From Clostridia bacterium (GTDB lineage: Bacteria > Bacillota > Clostridia > Lachnospirales > Anaerotignaceae), in contig CAJTDC010000007.1 of assembly GCA_910575055.1 (NCBI GenBank), positions 1 to 64,000 on the forward strand: a DNA stretch of 64,000 nt, in the 5' to 3' direction. The notes below the pieces were generated by a model. That model saw only the letters and a program-made list of their open reading frames with translations. It was not told the DNA's origin and made no database searches. Position numbers and translations under genes: made by a program. Shown here in pieces: positions 9,483-19,294 of the stretch (positions are counted from its first letter, which is position 1; every line of letters begins with the position of its first letter).

Positions 9483-10070
9483 ATGGAATATATAAAAGAA
9501 ATATTTGCACAATATGATAGGCAATGTATTCGAGTTTATCAGGCTCATAGCACTATAATTGCAAAAGAAGCGATTGCTTTACAAACATTTGGAGAAAATT
9601 TTAATATAAATCGTATGACGTGGATAAAACCATCTTTTCTATGGCTTATGTATCGTTCTAATTGGGGAACTAAAAAAAATCAAGAATGTATTCTAGCTAT
9701 AGATATATATCAATCGAAATTTAATGAAATATTACAAAAAGCTGTTCTAACATCGCCAGACTCTACAAGTTATACAGGTACACAATGGGAAAAAGCTTTT
9801 GATGAAACAACAGTATATTGTCAATGGGACCCAGATAGAAATATAAATGGAAATGCTATCAATCGTGCAGCAATTCAAATTGGATTAAAAGGAAACATAT
9901 TAAGAGATTTTTTAGATGTAGGTATATATCGTATAGAAGATTTAACACCATTCGTCAGAAAATGGAATGAACAAAGAAAAAATGGAAAACTAAGTTCTAA
10001 AAATCTGCCAGTAGAGAAATTATACCCAATTAAAGATAAAACAATTAGAAATAGACTGAATATGAAATAA
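9483..10070 (+). CDS. DUF4291 family protein
   Basis: 195 residues with GAAAGGGG ribosome site. Family motifs run the length of the protein: AQYDRQCIRVYQAHS, NRMTWIKPSFLWLMYRSNWG, CQWDPDRNINGNAINRAAIQ and the IGLKGN turn. The length equals the usual family length. The biochemical function of DUF4291 is not established to my knowledge. The gene stands alone between a terminator and convergent topoisomerase genes; an extended -10 (TGTTATAAT at 9428-9436) lies about 50 bp upstream. Confidence 0.9.
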   Translation: MEYIKEIFAQYDRQCIRVYQAHSTIIAKEAIALQTFGENFNINRMTWIKPSFLWLMYRSNWGTKKNQECILAIDIYQSKFNEILQKAVLTSPDSTSYTGTQWEKAFDETTVYCQWDPDRNINGNAINRAAIQIGLKGNILRDFLDVGIYRIEDLTPFVRKWNEQRKNGKLSSKNLPVEKLYPIKDKTIRNRLNMK

Positions 10071-10296
10071 AGATTTAAAAGTTTAAGTAACTAAAAGTTA
10101 TTTTTTATTAATTTATAACAATAAATAATATAAATAATTATTGTAGAAAATAAAATTTACTTTAAACAAAACCCAAAAAAATTACACAAAACAAAAACAT
10201 TAATTTACAATAATTATTTTATGTATACTAAATTAAATAAAAATAAAATACTCTATATAAAAATAGAATATTTTATTTTGATATAAATAAAATTTA

Positions 10297-12501
10297 TTAA
10301 ATAATATAATTTTTTTGTCTATCTAAAAGTTGTACAAAATGTCCCGTTGAGGGGATTTGTTCTGTACGATAAAATTCTATATCATCAGAAAGAAATATAT
10401 CCTTTTCAAACACTTTTGTAACACAACTATCCTTTTTCAATTTAAAAACTTGTATACCACTTGCATTTTTTAAAGCAGTTAAAGGAAGTAGTGAAGTATG
10501 GAATAATAATACCTTATCTGTATCTCTTAATAATATAAAATCTAAATCTTGTTCTAATTTTTTCATAAATATAATATTTGCTTTTTTAGAATAAGCATTT
10601 ATAATTTTTTTTCTATTTGTTTTTGTGGCATAACTAGAAAGTTGTACTTTAGCAGCTTTTCCATTATCAAAGAAAAATACCATAGAGCCCGTATAATCAT
10701 ATGTTGTTGTCATATATATTATTTTTTCATCTTGTTCCATACCTAAAATATTAAAAAGATATTCTCCAAAAGAACTTGCTTTTGTATCTGTAATATCATT
10801 TGCTTTTAATTTATACAAATTTTGTTTATCTGAAAATAATAAAATATCTACTTTATTTGTTGTTTCAATTTCAGATATAATTTTATCATCTTCTTTTAAT
10901 TTCTGCTCTCCAGCAGAACGTAATGATACAAGAGAAATTTTTTTAAAATAATTTTGTTCTGTTAAAAAAAGACGTATGCCATAATCTTCTATAAATGCCT
11001 GTTCTGGAATATCTTCAATTTCTTCTTCCATAATAATTTCTGTTTTTCTATCTTGACCATATTTTTTAGAAACTTGTTTTAATTGTGTCGCAATGATATT
11101 TTTAATTTTTTCATCGCTATTTAAAGTTTCTTTTAATTGTTGAATTTCTTGTTTTAAATTATCTAATTCTTCAATTCTTTTCAAAATATATTCTTTATTG
11201 ATATTACGAAGTTTTATTTCTGAAATATATTCACTTTGTTTTTCATCAATAGAAAAACCTTCCATAAGATTAGGTACAACCATTTCTTCCTTTTCTGTAT
11301 GACGAATAATAGAAATTGCTTTATCAATATCCATCAATATTTTTGAAAGACCAATTAAAAGATGATACTTTTCAGATTTTTTATCAATATCAAATTCTAA
11401 TTGACGTTTGATAGAACCGATACGAAAATCTATCCAATATTTTAATATAGCACGTATGCCTAATGTCATAGGTTTACTATCTATCAGTATATTAAAATTA
11501 CAGCTAAATGTATCAGAAAGAGGTGTCATTTGATAAAGACGATGCATTAATAGATCTGCTTTTGTATTTCTTTTTACATCAATAGCAATTTTTAAGCCAT
11601 TTAAGTCTGTTTCGTCACGTATATCTGTAATATCTCTTATTTTTCCAGATTTTACAAGTGCAAATATTTTATCCATAATTGCTTCTATATTTGTTGTGTA
11701 AGGAATTTCATAAATCTCAATACAATTATTTTTTTCATCATAGCGATATTTTGCACGAACTTTTACATTGCCACGACCTGTTTCATAAATATGCTTTAAT
11801 TCATTTTCATTATATATTAACTGCCCTCCAGCAGGAAAATCAGGTGCTCTTAATGTTGCTAATATGTCTGCATTTTCATTTTTAAGAAGCTGTATTGTTG
11901 TTTTACAAACTTCTTTTAAATTAAAACTACAAATAGAGCTAGCCATACCAACTGCAATACCCAAATTAGGATTTACAAGTATATTAGGAAATGTAGTAGG
12001 TAATAAAAGAGGTTCTTTCATAGAACCATCATAATTATCTACAAATGTAACTGTATTTTTATCAATATCAGCAAATATTTCTTGACAAACAGAAGAAAGC
12101 TTTACTTCTGTATAACGAGGAGCAGCATATGCCATATCACGAGAATATTGTTTTCCAAAGTTTCCTTTAGAGTCTACAAAAGGGAGAAGTAAAGCTCCAT
12201 TTCCCTCTGTTAATCTTACAAGTGTTTCATAAATAGCACTATCTCCATGAGGATTTAATTTCATAGTTTGTCCTACAACATTAGAAGATTTTGTTCTATC
12301 TCCTTTTAACAAATTCATTTTAAACATAGTATAAAGTAATTTTCTATGAGAAGGCTTAAAACCATCTATTTCTGGAATAGCACGTGAAACAATAACACTC
12401 ATAGCATAAGGCATATAATTCCATTCTAATGTATCGGTTATCTTTTGTTCCTCAATAAAATATTCTTTAGGCACTTCTACTACTTTTTTCTTTTTCGGCA
12501 T
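10297..12501 (-). CDS. parC: DNA topoisomerase IV / gyrase A-type subunit (ParC-like)
   Basis: Translation from the ATG at 12501 gives MPKKKKVV..., with AAGGAGTG upstream; the in-frame codon at 12522 lacks such a site. 734 residues. The breakage-reunion domain has RAIPEIDGFKPSHRKLLYTM, the quinolone-region sequence NPHGDSAIYETLVRL, and the catalytic tyrosine in AYAAPRYTEVKL. A coiled-coil region (about 400-480) and a degenerate beta-pinwheel C-terminal domain follow. It forms an A2B2 enzyme with the ParE-like subunit encoded 29 bp upstream on the same strand. The divergent sequence fits the second, topo IV-type pair seen in many clostridia rather than GyrA; the ParC name is an inference. Confidence 0.85.
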   Translation of the reverse strand: MPKKKKVVEVPKEYFIEEQKITDTLEWNYMPYAMSVIVSRAIPEIDGFKPSHRKLLYTMFKMNLLKGDRTKSSNVVGQTMKLNPHGDSAIYETLVRLTEGNGALLLPFVDSKGNFGKQYSRDMAYAAPRYTEVKLSSVCQEIFADIDKNTVTFVDNYDGSMKEPLLLPTTFPNILVNPNLGIAVGMASSICSFNLKEVCKTTIQLLKNENADILATLRAPDFPAGGQLIYNENELKHIYETGRGNVKVRAKYRYDEKNNCIEIYEIPYTTNIEAIMDKIFALVKSGKIRDITDIRDETDLNGLKIAIDVKRNTKADLLMHRLYQMTPLSDTFSCNFNILIDSKPMTLGIRAILKYWIDFRIGSIKRQLEFDIDKKSEKYHLLIGLSKILMDIDKAISIIRHTEKEEMVVPNLMEGFSIDEKQSEYISEIKLRNINKEYILKRIEELDNLKQEIQQLKETLNSDEKIKNIIATQLKQVSKKYGQDRKTEIIMEEEIEDIPEQAFIEDYGIRLFLTEQNYFKKISLVSLRSAGEQKLKEDDKIISEIETTNKVDILLFSDKQNLYKLKANDITDTKASSFGEYLFNILGMEQDEKIIYMTTTYDYTGSMVFFFDNGKAAKVQLSSYATKTNRKKIINAYSKKANIIFMKKLEQDLDFILLRDTDKVLLFHTSLLPLTALKNASGIQVFKLKKDSCVTKVFEKDIFLSDDIEFYRTEQIPSTGHFVQLLDRQKNYII

Positions 12502-12530
12502 TATTTTATTCACTCCTTGCAAAGCAAATT

Positions 12531-14507
12531 TTAACTTAAATCACTTAAATCTAAATAACGGTATCCTTGTGTTTCTATAAATTCCTTTCTCCCTTTTAAA
12601 TTTTCACCTAAAAGCAACTCAAATTTTTGTTGTGTTTTTTCTACTTCATCATCAGAAACTAATATCAATCTTCTTGTTTCAGGGTTCATTGTAGTTTGCC
12701 ACATCATTTCAGGCTGATTTTCTCCTAAACCTTTAGAACGATTGATTTTATATTTTTTATTCTTTATTTTTGCTATAATAGTATTTTTTTCAGCATCAGA
12801 ATAAGCAAAGTAGGTATCTTTTCCACAAGTAATTTCATAAAGAGGGGACTCAGCAATAAACACTTTTTTCTCCTTTATTAGTGTAGGTACAAGACGATAA
12901 AGCATTGTTAACACTAATGTTCTAATTTGAAAACCATCTACATCGGCATCTGTACAGATAATAATTTTGCTCCAACGAAGTTGCTCTAAATCAAATGAGT
13001 TGATATTAGAATTATATTTTGACTTTATTTCCACACCACAGCCTAATACTTTCAATAAATCTGTAATAATATCATTATTAAAAATTTTATTATAATCTGC
13101 TTTTAAACAATTTAATATTTTACCACGAATAGGTATAATAGCTTGAAATTCTGCATCTCTACCCAATTTACAAGCTCCTAAAGCAGAGTCACCTTCTACA
13201 ATGTAAATTTCGCGCCTTGTAATATCTTTTGAACGACAATTTACAAATTTTTCAACTCTATTATTCATATCAATGCTACCAGTTAATTTTTTTCTGATAT
13301 TAATACGTGTTTTTTCTGCTGTTTCTCGACTTCTTTTATTTGCTAAAATTTGTGCTGTAATTTTATCTGCTTCTAATTTATTTTCTATAAAATAAATTTC
13401 AAGTTGATGACGAAGATATTCTGTCATAGCATCTTGTATAAATTTGTTTGTAATTGATTTTTTTGTTTGGTTTTCATAACTTGTAACAGTAGAAAAAGAA
13501 TTGATAACCAATACTAAACTATCTTCTATATCATTAAATGTAATTTTCTTTTCCTCTTTTTTATATAAATTATTTGCTTTTAAGTATTTATCAATGGCAA
13601 ATACAAAAGCATTTTTGACTGCTCTGTCTGGAGAACCTCCATACTCTAAAAAACTAGAATTATGATAATATTCTAATAAATTAATTTCATTGTTAAAACA
13701 AAAAGCAATTTGAAATTTTAATTTATATTCCGGTTTATCTTCTCTGTCACGACCTCTTGTTTCGTGTTCGTAATATTGTATTTCTGTAAATTCTTTCTGC
13801 TCATTTAATTCTTTTAAATAATCTTTAATACCATTTTCATAAACATAAGTAAAAGAAGTATCTGTTTCTTCATCATATAATACAAATGTTAATCCTGCAT
13901 TAACAATAGCTTGCTTTTTTAATATATCTTGAAAAAAGGAGACAGGAATATCAATATTTGTAAAAACATCTCTATCTGGTAGCCACTTAATTTCAGTACC
14001 TGTTTTTATTTCAGTACTTTGTTCTTTTTTTAGACCATCTATATTTTCTCCTTTTTCAAAATGAAGTGTATAACAATATCCATCTCTATGAATAGTAGCA
14101 TTCATATAATCAGAAGAATATTGTGTGGCACAAGTGCCTAAACCATTTAAACCCAAACTAAATTCATAATTTTCACCAGAATTATTTTGATATTTTCCTC
14201 CAGCGTATAATTCACAAAATACAAGTTCCCAGTTGTATCGTTGTTCTTTTGAATTATAATCAACAGGAATACCACGTCCATAATCTTTTATACAAACAGA
14301 GTGATCTTTATAACGTGTTACTTCTATAAGAGAACCATATCCTTCTCTTGCTTCATCAATAGAATTAGAAAGTATTTCAAATATAGAATGTTGACAACCT
14401 TCTAAACCATCAGAACCAAAAATAACACTAGGACGAAGACGAACTCTGTCTGCTCCTTTTAAAGATGTAATACTTTCATTATTATAATTTGTGTGATTTT
14501 CATTCAT
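12531..14507 (-). CDS. parE: DNA topoisomerase IV / gyrase B-type subunit (ParE-like)
   Basis: Start set at the ATG at 14507 (MNENHTNYNNES), which has GAGG eight bases upstream. The frame is open for 45 more codons, but that extension runs to the edge of the tRNA and has no ribosome site. The GHKL ATPase domain shows EILSNSIDEAREG, DYGRGIPVD and LGLNGLGTCAT; the TOPRIM domain shows YIVEGDSALG and CTDADVDGFQIRT, the metal-binding DxDxD. Length (659 residues) fits ParE/GyrB without insertions. It is transcribed before the ParC-like gene. Confidence 0.85.
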   Translation of the reverse strand: MNENHTNYNNESITSLKGADRVRLRPSVIFGSDGLEGCQHSIFEILSNSIDEAREGYGSLIEVTRYKDHSVCIKDYGRGIPVDYNSKEQRYNWELVFCELYAGGKYQNNSGENYEFSLGLNGLGTCATQYSSDYMNATIHRDGYCYTLHFEKGENIDGLKKEQSTEIKTGTEIKWLPDRDVFTNIDIPVSFFQDILKKQAIVNAGLTFVLYDEETDTSFTYVYENGIKDYLKELNEQKEFTEIQYYEHETRGRDREDKPEYKLKFQIAFCFNNEINLLEYYHNSSFLEYGGSPDRAVKNAFVFAIDKYLKANNLYKKEEKKITFNDIEDSLVLVINSFSTVTSYENQTKKSITNKFIQDAMTEYLRHQLEIYFIENKLEADKITAQILANKRSRETAEKTRINIRKKLTGSIDMNNRVEKFVNCRSKDITRREIYIVEGDSALGACKLGRDAEFQAIIPIRGKILNCLKADYNKIFNNDIITDLLKVLGCGVEIKSKYNSNINSFDLEQLRWSKIIICTDADVDGFQIRTLVLTMLYRLVPTLIKEKKVFIAESPLYEITCGKDTYFAYSDAEKNTIIAKIKNKKYKINRSKGLGENQPEMMWQTTMNPETRRLILVSDDEVEKTQQKFELLLGENLKGRKEFIETQGYRYLDLSDLS

Positions 14508-14603
14508 AAGCATAACCTCAATTTTTAAGAACTGTTGTTCTGTATTATTATATAATTTATATGACATATGAAAAAGTGTCAAGTAAAAATTAGAATATAC
14601 ATA

Positions 14604-14631
14604 GAAAAAAGCCATTGATTTCCTCAACGGC
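14604..14631 (-). terminator. Terminator downstream of tRNA-Ser
   Basis: On the minus strand GCCGTTGA pairs with TCAATGGC (one G-T pair) around GGAAA and is followed by a run of T. It lies 13 bp beyond the tRNA 3' end, inside the apparent upstream extension of the ParE frame, which supports the shorter ParE start. Confidence 0.75.
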
Positions 14632-14643
14632 CTTTTAGACAAA

Positions 14644-14728
14644 CGGAGAAAGAGGGATTCGAACCCTCGGAGGCGTTTACCTCAACAGTTTTCGAGACTG
14701 TCACCTTAAACCACTCGGACATTTCTCC
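14644..14728 (-). tRNA. tRNA-Ser (anticodon CGA)
   Basis: The acceptor arms GGAGAAA (14728-14722) and TTTCTCC pair fully, followed by discriminator G. The anticodon stem ACAGT/ACTGT encloses CTCGAAA, giving anticodon CGA (reads UCG). A long variable arm typical of serine tRNA and the T-loop GGTTCGAATCC are present. CCA is not encoded. Confidence 0.95.
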
Positions 14729-14948
14729 TTGGCTTGCTGACAGTGGTAATTATACCAATAGCAATTAAAAAAAGCAACTATTTTTTATAGATTTGTTAAC
14801 AAATATAATAAGAACGATAAATGTATTGTAAAAAAATGTAGAACTTAGTAAAATATCAATGTCAATTTTGAATAGAAATCCATTTCTATTATATTCTAAA
14901 TAAATTGTTTAAGTTACTTAAAATACATACAATAGATAAGTTTTAATA

Positions 14949-14977
14949 TTGCAATTCACAAACCGTTGTATTATAAT
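14949..14977 (+). promoter_or_regulatory. Probable promoter for the zinc-ribbon gene
   Basis: TTGCAA at 14949-14954 and TATAAT at 14972-14977 with a 17-bp spacer. It lies in the 400-bp A+T-rich gap between tRNA-Ser and the gene at 15129, leaving an untranslated leader of about 145 bases. Apart from this I see no gene or clear structure in 14729-15128. Confidence 0.45.
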
Positions 14978-15128
14978 ATTTTTTGGATACAATACATTAA
15001 TACATAAATATATTATATTCACATAGGAGCATTTTTGTTATACAATATTGCCCCATTTATAGATAGAAATACTATATTACTCCAAAAATATAAAAAAATT
15101 TAAAAATAATAATAAAGGGGGCTTATAT

Positions 15129-16949
15129 ATGTATTGTTCTAGTTGTGGGAAAGAGGGAAGCGGAAAATATTGTGCTGAATGTGGAGGTCTTCTTGTAGAA
15201 GGCAAACAAGAGAAAAAGCAATATATTCAACCACCAAGAAAACCTCTTGAAACAGATATATCAGAATATATTAATAATCACTCTATTAATATAACGGAAA
15301 TAATGGAACATTATGAAAAAAACAAAGAATATGGTATTGAAGTTCTTGCTTACTATTCTGATATTAGTTTACAAGAAGCTGAAGCATATATCAATAATAG
15401 AATATATAAACAATCACAGCCTAAAAGAACGCTACTGGACATTTTAAAGAGAAATTTAATGGGAAATAAAAAAACAAAAGAGAATGAAGAGAATAAAAAA
15501 AATAGTATTTTTTCTTTTTATCCACCAAAGCCTCGCCCTCGTGTAAAAACAGATTTTTTAGAAGTAGATGATAAAAATGTTGTGACATTTCGCAGCATAG
15601 ATATGATGTTTAAGGGAACACTAGTTCAAAAATCAAAAAATAATAAATATGTTATGGCAATTGGTTCTTATGGCAACAAGGTAACAGTAGATTGTTATGT
15701 TTTTTTTAATAGAGAACGCCCTTTATATAAAGTAATTACAAATTCACCTTTTAAAGAAGCATATGTAACAAATACAGGTGCTTTTTCCCTTTTAACAATA
15801 GATAATAAATTTTATTTATATGATATTGGACAAAAAGAAGCTGCTTTATTAGAAATAGAAGGAGAAGAAACACAAATTATTACAAGTTGTTTTTGTGAAT
15901 TATTTACAATATTACTTTATAAAAAAGAGGGTAGATATTTTTTATCTATTTATGACACACAAAAGGGAAATTTCATATATAAAAAATACTTTGATATAGA
16001 TTCTGACCAAATTTTTCAAAGTACCATACAAGTAATAAATAATGTAATTGAATGGAAATTTCCTTGTGGACTTTTTCTTCAATATGATTTTAGAGGAAAT
16101 GCTACAAACATACAAGAAGAAAAAAATACATTAAACCGTTTATACTATCCTATTGCATATGTTAATAATGCTATAGATAAAATAGAATTACTTAGAAAAG
16201 ACGAAACTCTTTTAGAAACAAGAATACGAGAAATCAGAGCTCTTTTTGAGCTTGCTATTGAAAAAGTAGGAGATATGTATTGGTGTTATGATAACTATGC
16301 TTGTTTTGAAGCAGAATTTGGTGATATTGCTTTAGCAAAAAAATATTTATCCAAAGCAGAAAATAGTCAAAACAGCAGAAATTCAGACCTTTATAAAACT
16401 TGTGGTAAATTTGCTCTGAAAAGAAATAAAAAAGAGTATGCTTTAGAATTTTTTGAAAAAGCAATTCACTTTAAAGTAGATACAGAAGCAATAGAATTAT
16501 ATAAGGTATTAAAACAAGAATTAGCAGAAAAAGAAGTTGAGAAAAAACAATCTAAAAAGTTATCTTCTTTATTTAAGAAAGAAAAAGAGGAAAAAACAAC
16601 TACAAAAGAAAATGAGAACGAAAATAAAAAAGAAAATGAAAAATCAAAAGAACAAAAGAAAAAAGAGAAAGAAAAAAAGAAAAAGAAAGAAGAGAATAAA
16701 AAATCTCTTATGGAAACATTTTTACCAGAAGATGTATTAGAAGAAGAAATAAAAGATGAACAAACACAATTACAAGAAGAATTTCCATTACAGCAAGAGC
16801 TTCAAGTAGAAGAAGATAATATACAAAGCGATATAGAACAAAATGAGGGTTCTGAACTATCTGATTTTGAAAAAAGAAGAAGAGCAAGAGAAGAAATGCG
16901 TTCCAGACATAGAAAAATAAGAAAATCTGGACAAAAAACAGAGGAGTAA
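15129..16949 (+). CDS. Zinc-ribbon protein with repeat-like middle and charged tail
   Basis: 606 residues, AAAGGGGG ribosome site. It opens with a two-knuckle zinc ribbon, CSSCG near residue 3 and CAECGG near residue 15. The central part (about 130-360) alternates short hydrophobic strands like a beta-propeller, and about 375-455 looks like tetratricopeptide helices (YALEFFEKAIHFK). The last 140 residues are Lys/Glu-rich and low-complexity. No signal peptide or membrane helix is seen. No precise family recognised; zinc ribbon plus TPR suggests a cytoplasmic scaffold or regulator, which is inference. Confidence 0.75.
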   Translation: MYCSSCGKEGSGKYCAECGGLLVEGKQEKKQYIQPPRKPLETDISEYINNHSINITEIMEHYEKNKEYGIEVLAYYSDISLQEAEAYINNRIYKQSQPKRTLLDILKRNLMGNKKTKENEENKKNSIFSFYPPKPRPRVKTDFLEVDDKNVVTFRSIDMMFKGTLVQKSKNNKYVMAIGSYGNKVTVDCYVFFNRERPLYKVITNSPFKEAYVTNTGAFSLLTIDNKFYLYDIGQKEAALLEIEGEETQIITSCFCELFTILLYKKEGRYFLSIYDTQKGNFIYKKYFDIDSDQIFQSTIQVINNVIEWKFPCGLFLQYDFRGNATNIQEEKNTLNRLYYPIAYVNNAIDKIELLRKDETLLETRIREIRALFELAIEKVGDMYWCYDNYACFEAEFGDIALAKKYLSKAENSQNSRNSDLYKTCGKFALKRNKKEYALEFFEKAIHFKVDTEAIELYKVLKQELAEKEVEKKQSKKLSSLFKKEKEEKTTTKENENENKKENEKSKEQKKKEKEKKKKKEENKKSLMETFLPEDVLEEEIKDEQTQLQEEFPLQQELQVEEDNIQSDIEQNEGSELSDFEKRRRAREEMRSRHRKIRKSGQKTEE

Positions 16950-16953
16950 ATCA

Positions 16954-17154
16954 ATGGAAAATAATTTATTAGATCGTATTAATGCTTTAGCAAAAAAACA
17001 AAAAAAACAAGGATTAACAGAACAAGAATTACAAGAAAGAGATAATTTAAGAAAAGAATATTTAAAACAATTTCGAGCAGGTATGACAAATATATTAGAA
17101 AATACATATTTACAAAAAGAGGATGGTACTTTAGAAAAGTTACACAAAAAATAG
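16954..17154 (+). CDS. DUF896 family small protein (YnzC-like)
   Basis: 66 residues beginning four bases after the preceding stop, with GAGGAG as ribosome site. Sequence features match YnzC/DUF896: LDRINALAKKQKKQGLTEQE, then LRKEYLKQFRAGMTNILEN. YnzC is a small helical-hairpin protein in the Bacillus SOS-induced yneA operon; its molecular role is unsettled. Here it forms an operon with the zinc-ribbon gene and ends at a terminator. Confidence 0.9.
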   Translation: MENNLLDRINALAKKQKKQGLTEQELQERDNLRKEYLKQFRAGMTNILENTYLQKEDGTLEKLHKK

Positions 17155-17183
17155 CCCCTTGAAAAAGGGGCAAGTTTTGTTTT
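17154..17183 (+). terminator. Rho-independent terminator
   Basis: GCCCCTT and AAGGGGC form a perfect 7-bp stem around GAAA, starting at the last base of the DUF896 stop codon and followed by a T-rich stretch. Confidence 0.8.
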
Positions 17184-17209
17184 ATACTTAACAGATAAAA
17201 CAAAATTTT

Positions 17210-17380
17210 TTATTGTTCGGAAATAGTTTTTGCCAAAGAACGTAATTCATTTTCTGTTCGTAAATGAGAACCTTTTTCTTTTACTTCTAATTTAGAGTGA
17301 AGAGATAAATTATTATAAAATTTTTGAGCAGAGTCGCAATTTAATAATAAATCAGCTAAATTTTTGTATGTTTTGTGCAT
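17210..17380 (-). CDS. Small conserved-type protein, unknown function
   Basis: 56 residues starting MHKTYKNLADLLLNCDSAQK. The ATG at 17380 was chosen because the minus strand carries AAGGAGGAATT immediately upstream; the same frame extends to 17518 without another good start. It is a soluble, mixed-charge peptide with the pattern NLADLL...A..FYNNLSLHSK...R.ENELRSLA, which I recognise only as a type of small protein common in Clostridia. It is the only minus-strand gene between the DUF896 and YigZ genes. Confidence 0.65.
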   Translation of the reverse strand: MHKTYKNLADLLLNCDSAQKFYNNLSLHSKLEVKEKGSHLRTENELRSLAKTISEQ

Positions 17381-17572
17381 ATAAATTCCTCCTTGTGATT
17401 TTTTGTTTTTCAAAAGGTTGTTCGCATGAGTGTGTAATGAAACATTGTTTTCATATTTTGTAATACTGGTTTTCATTTTGGGACAATAATAATATTGCCT
17501 CACAGATAGAATGTGCAAAAAATCGTTTTTTATACAATGTTTTTAAAATCAAATAATGAAAGGGTTTGTTTT

Positions 17573-18223
17573 ATGCTAGAACAATATAAAACAATAATAA
17601 AACAAGGACAAAAGGAAATTATAGAGAAAAAATCTCGTTTTATTGCTACAGTATGTCCCATTAAAACAGAAGAAGAAGCAAAAGCATTTATAGAGGAAAT
17701 GAAAAAAAAGTATTGGAATGCAACACATAATGTGTTTGCTTATCAAATTGGAGAACATAATGAAATACAACGTTTTAGTGATGACGGAGAACCACAAGGC
17801 ACAGCTGGTATGCCTGTACTAGATGTTCTTCAAAGAGAAGAAATTAAAAATACAGCAGTAGTTGTTACCAGATATTTTGGTGGTACGCTTTTAGGGACAG
17901 GTGGTCTTGTAAGGGCTTATGGAAAAGCTGCGAAAGAAGGACTTATTGCTTCGGGTATTTGTGAAGTAATATTGTATAAAAAATTTTATGTGACAGTATC
18001 TTATACTAATTCTGGTAAAGTACAATATGAAATATTACAAAATGGGTATGAATTATATGATACACTATATACAGAAAATGTTACTTATGTTGTATTAGTA
18101 AAATGGAAACAAAGTGATTTCTTTTTAAAAAAAATAATAGATATTACAGGAAACAATGTAGAAATAAAAGAAGAAGAACCTTTTTATGGTGTATGGATAA
18201 ATGATAAATTAGAAATAGTATAA
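17573..18223 (+). CDS. yigZ: YigZ/IMPACT family protein
   Basis: Start at ATG 17573 (MLEQYKTIIKQGQ) with AAAGGG upstream; 216 residues, the normal family length. The IMPACT domain is clear: KKSRFIATVCPIKTEEEA, ATHNVFAYQIG, RFSDDGEPQGTAGMPVLDVL and VVVTRYFGGTLLGTGGLVRAYG. A C-terminal ferredoxin-like DUF1949 part follows. The eukaryotic relative IMPACT inhibits Gcn2; the bacterial function is not well defined. Confidence 0.92.
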   Translation: MLEQYKTIIKQGQKEIIEKKSRFIATVCPIKTEEEAKAFIEEMKKKYWNATHNVFAYQIGEHNEIQRFSDDGEPQGTAGMPVLDVLQREEIKNTAVVVTRYFGGTLLGTGGLVRAYGKAAKEGLIASGICEVILYKKFYVTVSYTNSGKVQYEILQNGYELYDTLYTENVTYVVLVKWKQSDFFLKKIIDITGNNVEIKEEEPFYGVWINDKLEIV

Positions 18224-18296
18224 AGCTAATGTTATTTGACTGTGAAAACACAGATAAATATATTTTTGAAAGAAAAGAATTTTAAGGAGGATTTTT

Positions 18297-19025
18297 ATGT
18301 CAGGACATTCTAAGTTTGCAAACATCAAACACAAAAAAGAAAAAAACGATGCGAAAAAAGGAAAAATTTTTACTATGTTAGGAAGAGAAATTGCAGTAGC
18401 TGTAAAAGCTGGTGGTCCAGACCCTGCAAATAATGGGAAGTTACGTGATGTGATTGCAAAAGCAAAATCAAATAATATGCCTAATGATACTATTGATAGA
18501 AGTATTAAAAAAGCCGCTGGTGGTGGCGATGATGTAAATTATGAAACGGTTGTATACGAAGGATATGGTCCTAATGGTGTTGCTATTATTGTAGAGGTGT
18601 TAACAGATAATAGAAATAGGGCTGCTGCAAATGTAAGAAATGCTTTTACAAAAGGCGGCGGAAATATGGGTACAAGCGGTTGTGTTTCTTTTATGTTTGA
18701 TGAAAAAGGCTTAATTGTTGTAGATAAGGAAGAAGTAGAAATTGATGAAGATGAAATGATGTTGTTAGCCATTGATGCAGGAGCAGAGGATGTTGCTTCT
18801 GAAGAAGACAGTTATGAAATTACTACAGCACCAGATGATTTTTCTGCTGTCAGAGAGGCTTTAGAAAAAGCTGGCATTACTATGGCAAGTGCTGAGGTTA
18901 CAATGATACCTCAAACATATACAGAATTGACAGGAGAAGAAGAAATTAAAAAAATGAACAAAATACTTGATTTGTTAGATGATGATGACGATGTACAGAA
19001 TGTATATCATAATTGGGATGAGTAG
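18297..19025 (+). CDS. yebC: YebC/PmpR family protein
   Basis: 242 residues, AAGGAGG ribosome site. Nearly every family landmark is present: [20 protein letters not shown] at the N terminus, [37 protein letters not shown] and [14 protein letters not shown]. Members were described as transcription regulators (PmpR) and more recently as factors helping ribosomes through stalling sequences, like mitochondrial TACO1. The ICE begins at the base after its stop codon, so the coding sequence is intact but separated from its former downstream neighbour. Confidence 0.95.
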   Translation: MSGHSKFANIKHKKEKNDAKKGKIFTMLGREIAVAVKAGGPDPANNGKLRDVIAKAKSNNMPNDTIDRSIKKAAGGGDDVNYETVVYEGYGPNGVAIIVEVLTDNRNRAAANVRNAFTKGGGNMGTSGCVSFMFDEKGLIVVDKEEVEIDEDEMMLLAIDAGAEDVASEEDSYEITTAPDDFSAVREALEKAGITMASAEVTMIPQTYTELTGEEEIKKMNKILDLLDDDDDVQNVYHNWDE

Positions 19026-19033
19026 TCTAAAAG
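19026..19033. other. Probable attL core (TCTAAAAG)
   Basis: The octamer starts at the base after the yebC stop codon and matches 63938-63945 exactly. Short identical cores are usual for serine-recombinase ICEs. See the finding on the reconstructed empty site. Confidence 0.65.
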
Positions 19034-19159
19034 TATGACATAGCCTGAAAAGCCCGAGAAACAGGCGTTTTCTGGACTTTTTTGAGGCGGTTTTTGAGCC
19101 TGAAAAAATCAGGATTTTATAGATGACATACCAAATTTTATAAGAAAAAGCAATTTTGA

Positions 19160-19196
19160 GGCGATGAGAAAGCAAAAATCTCATCGTCTTTTTTTG
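19160..19196 (+). terminator. Terminator at the left end of the ICE
   Basis: CGATGAGA (19162-19169) pairs with TCTCATCG (19179-19186) and is followed by seven T. A second, weaker hairpin, CCTGA/TCAGG plus ATTTT, lies at 19099-19117. Together they would insulate ICE genes from yebC transcription. The rest of 19034-19294 shows no gene. Confidence 0.75.
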
Positions 19197-19294
19197 TACC
19201 CAAAAATTGGAAAAAACTGTGTTTCAAAATTATAACCAGTTTTTCAAAAAAAATTTTTACAAATTTCGACAAAAGTGTAAAGGAGGAATTGCAA

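Noticed and set aside
10071-10296. Gap between DUF4291 and the ParC-like gene
   Set aside because: Very A+T-rich, with no stable stem, promoter or frame I could defend; likely a simple convergent intergenic region.
14508-14642. N-terminal extension of the ParE-like protein by 45 residues
   Set aside because: It runs through the tRNA terminator to the tRNA edge and has no ribosome site; the start at 14507 has one.
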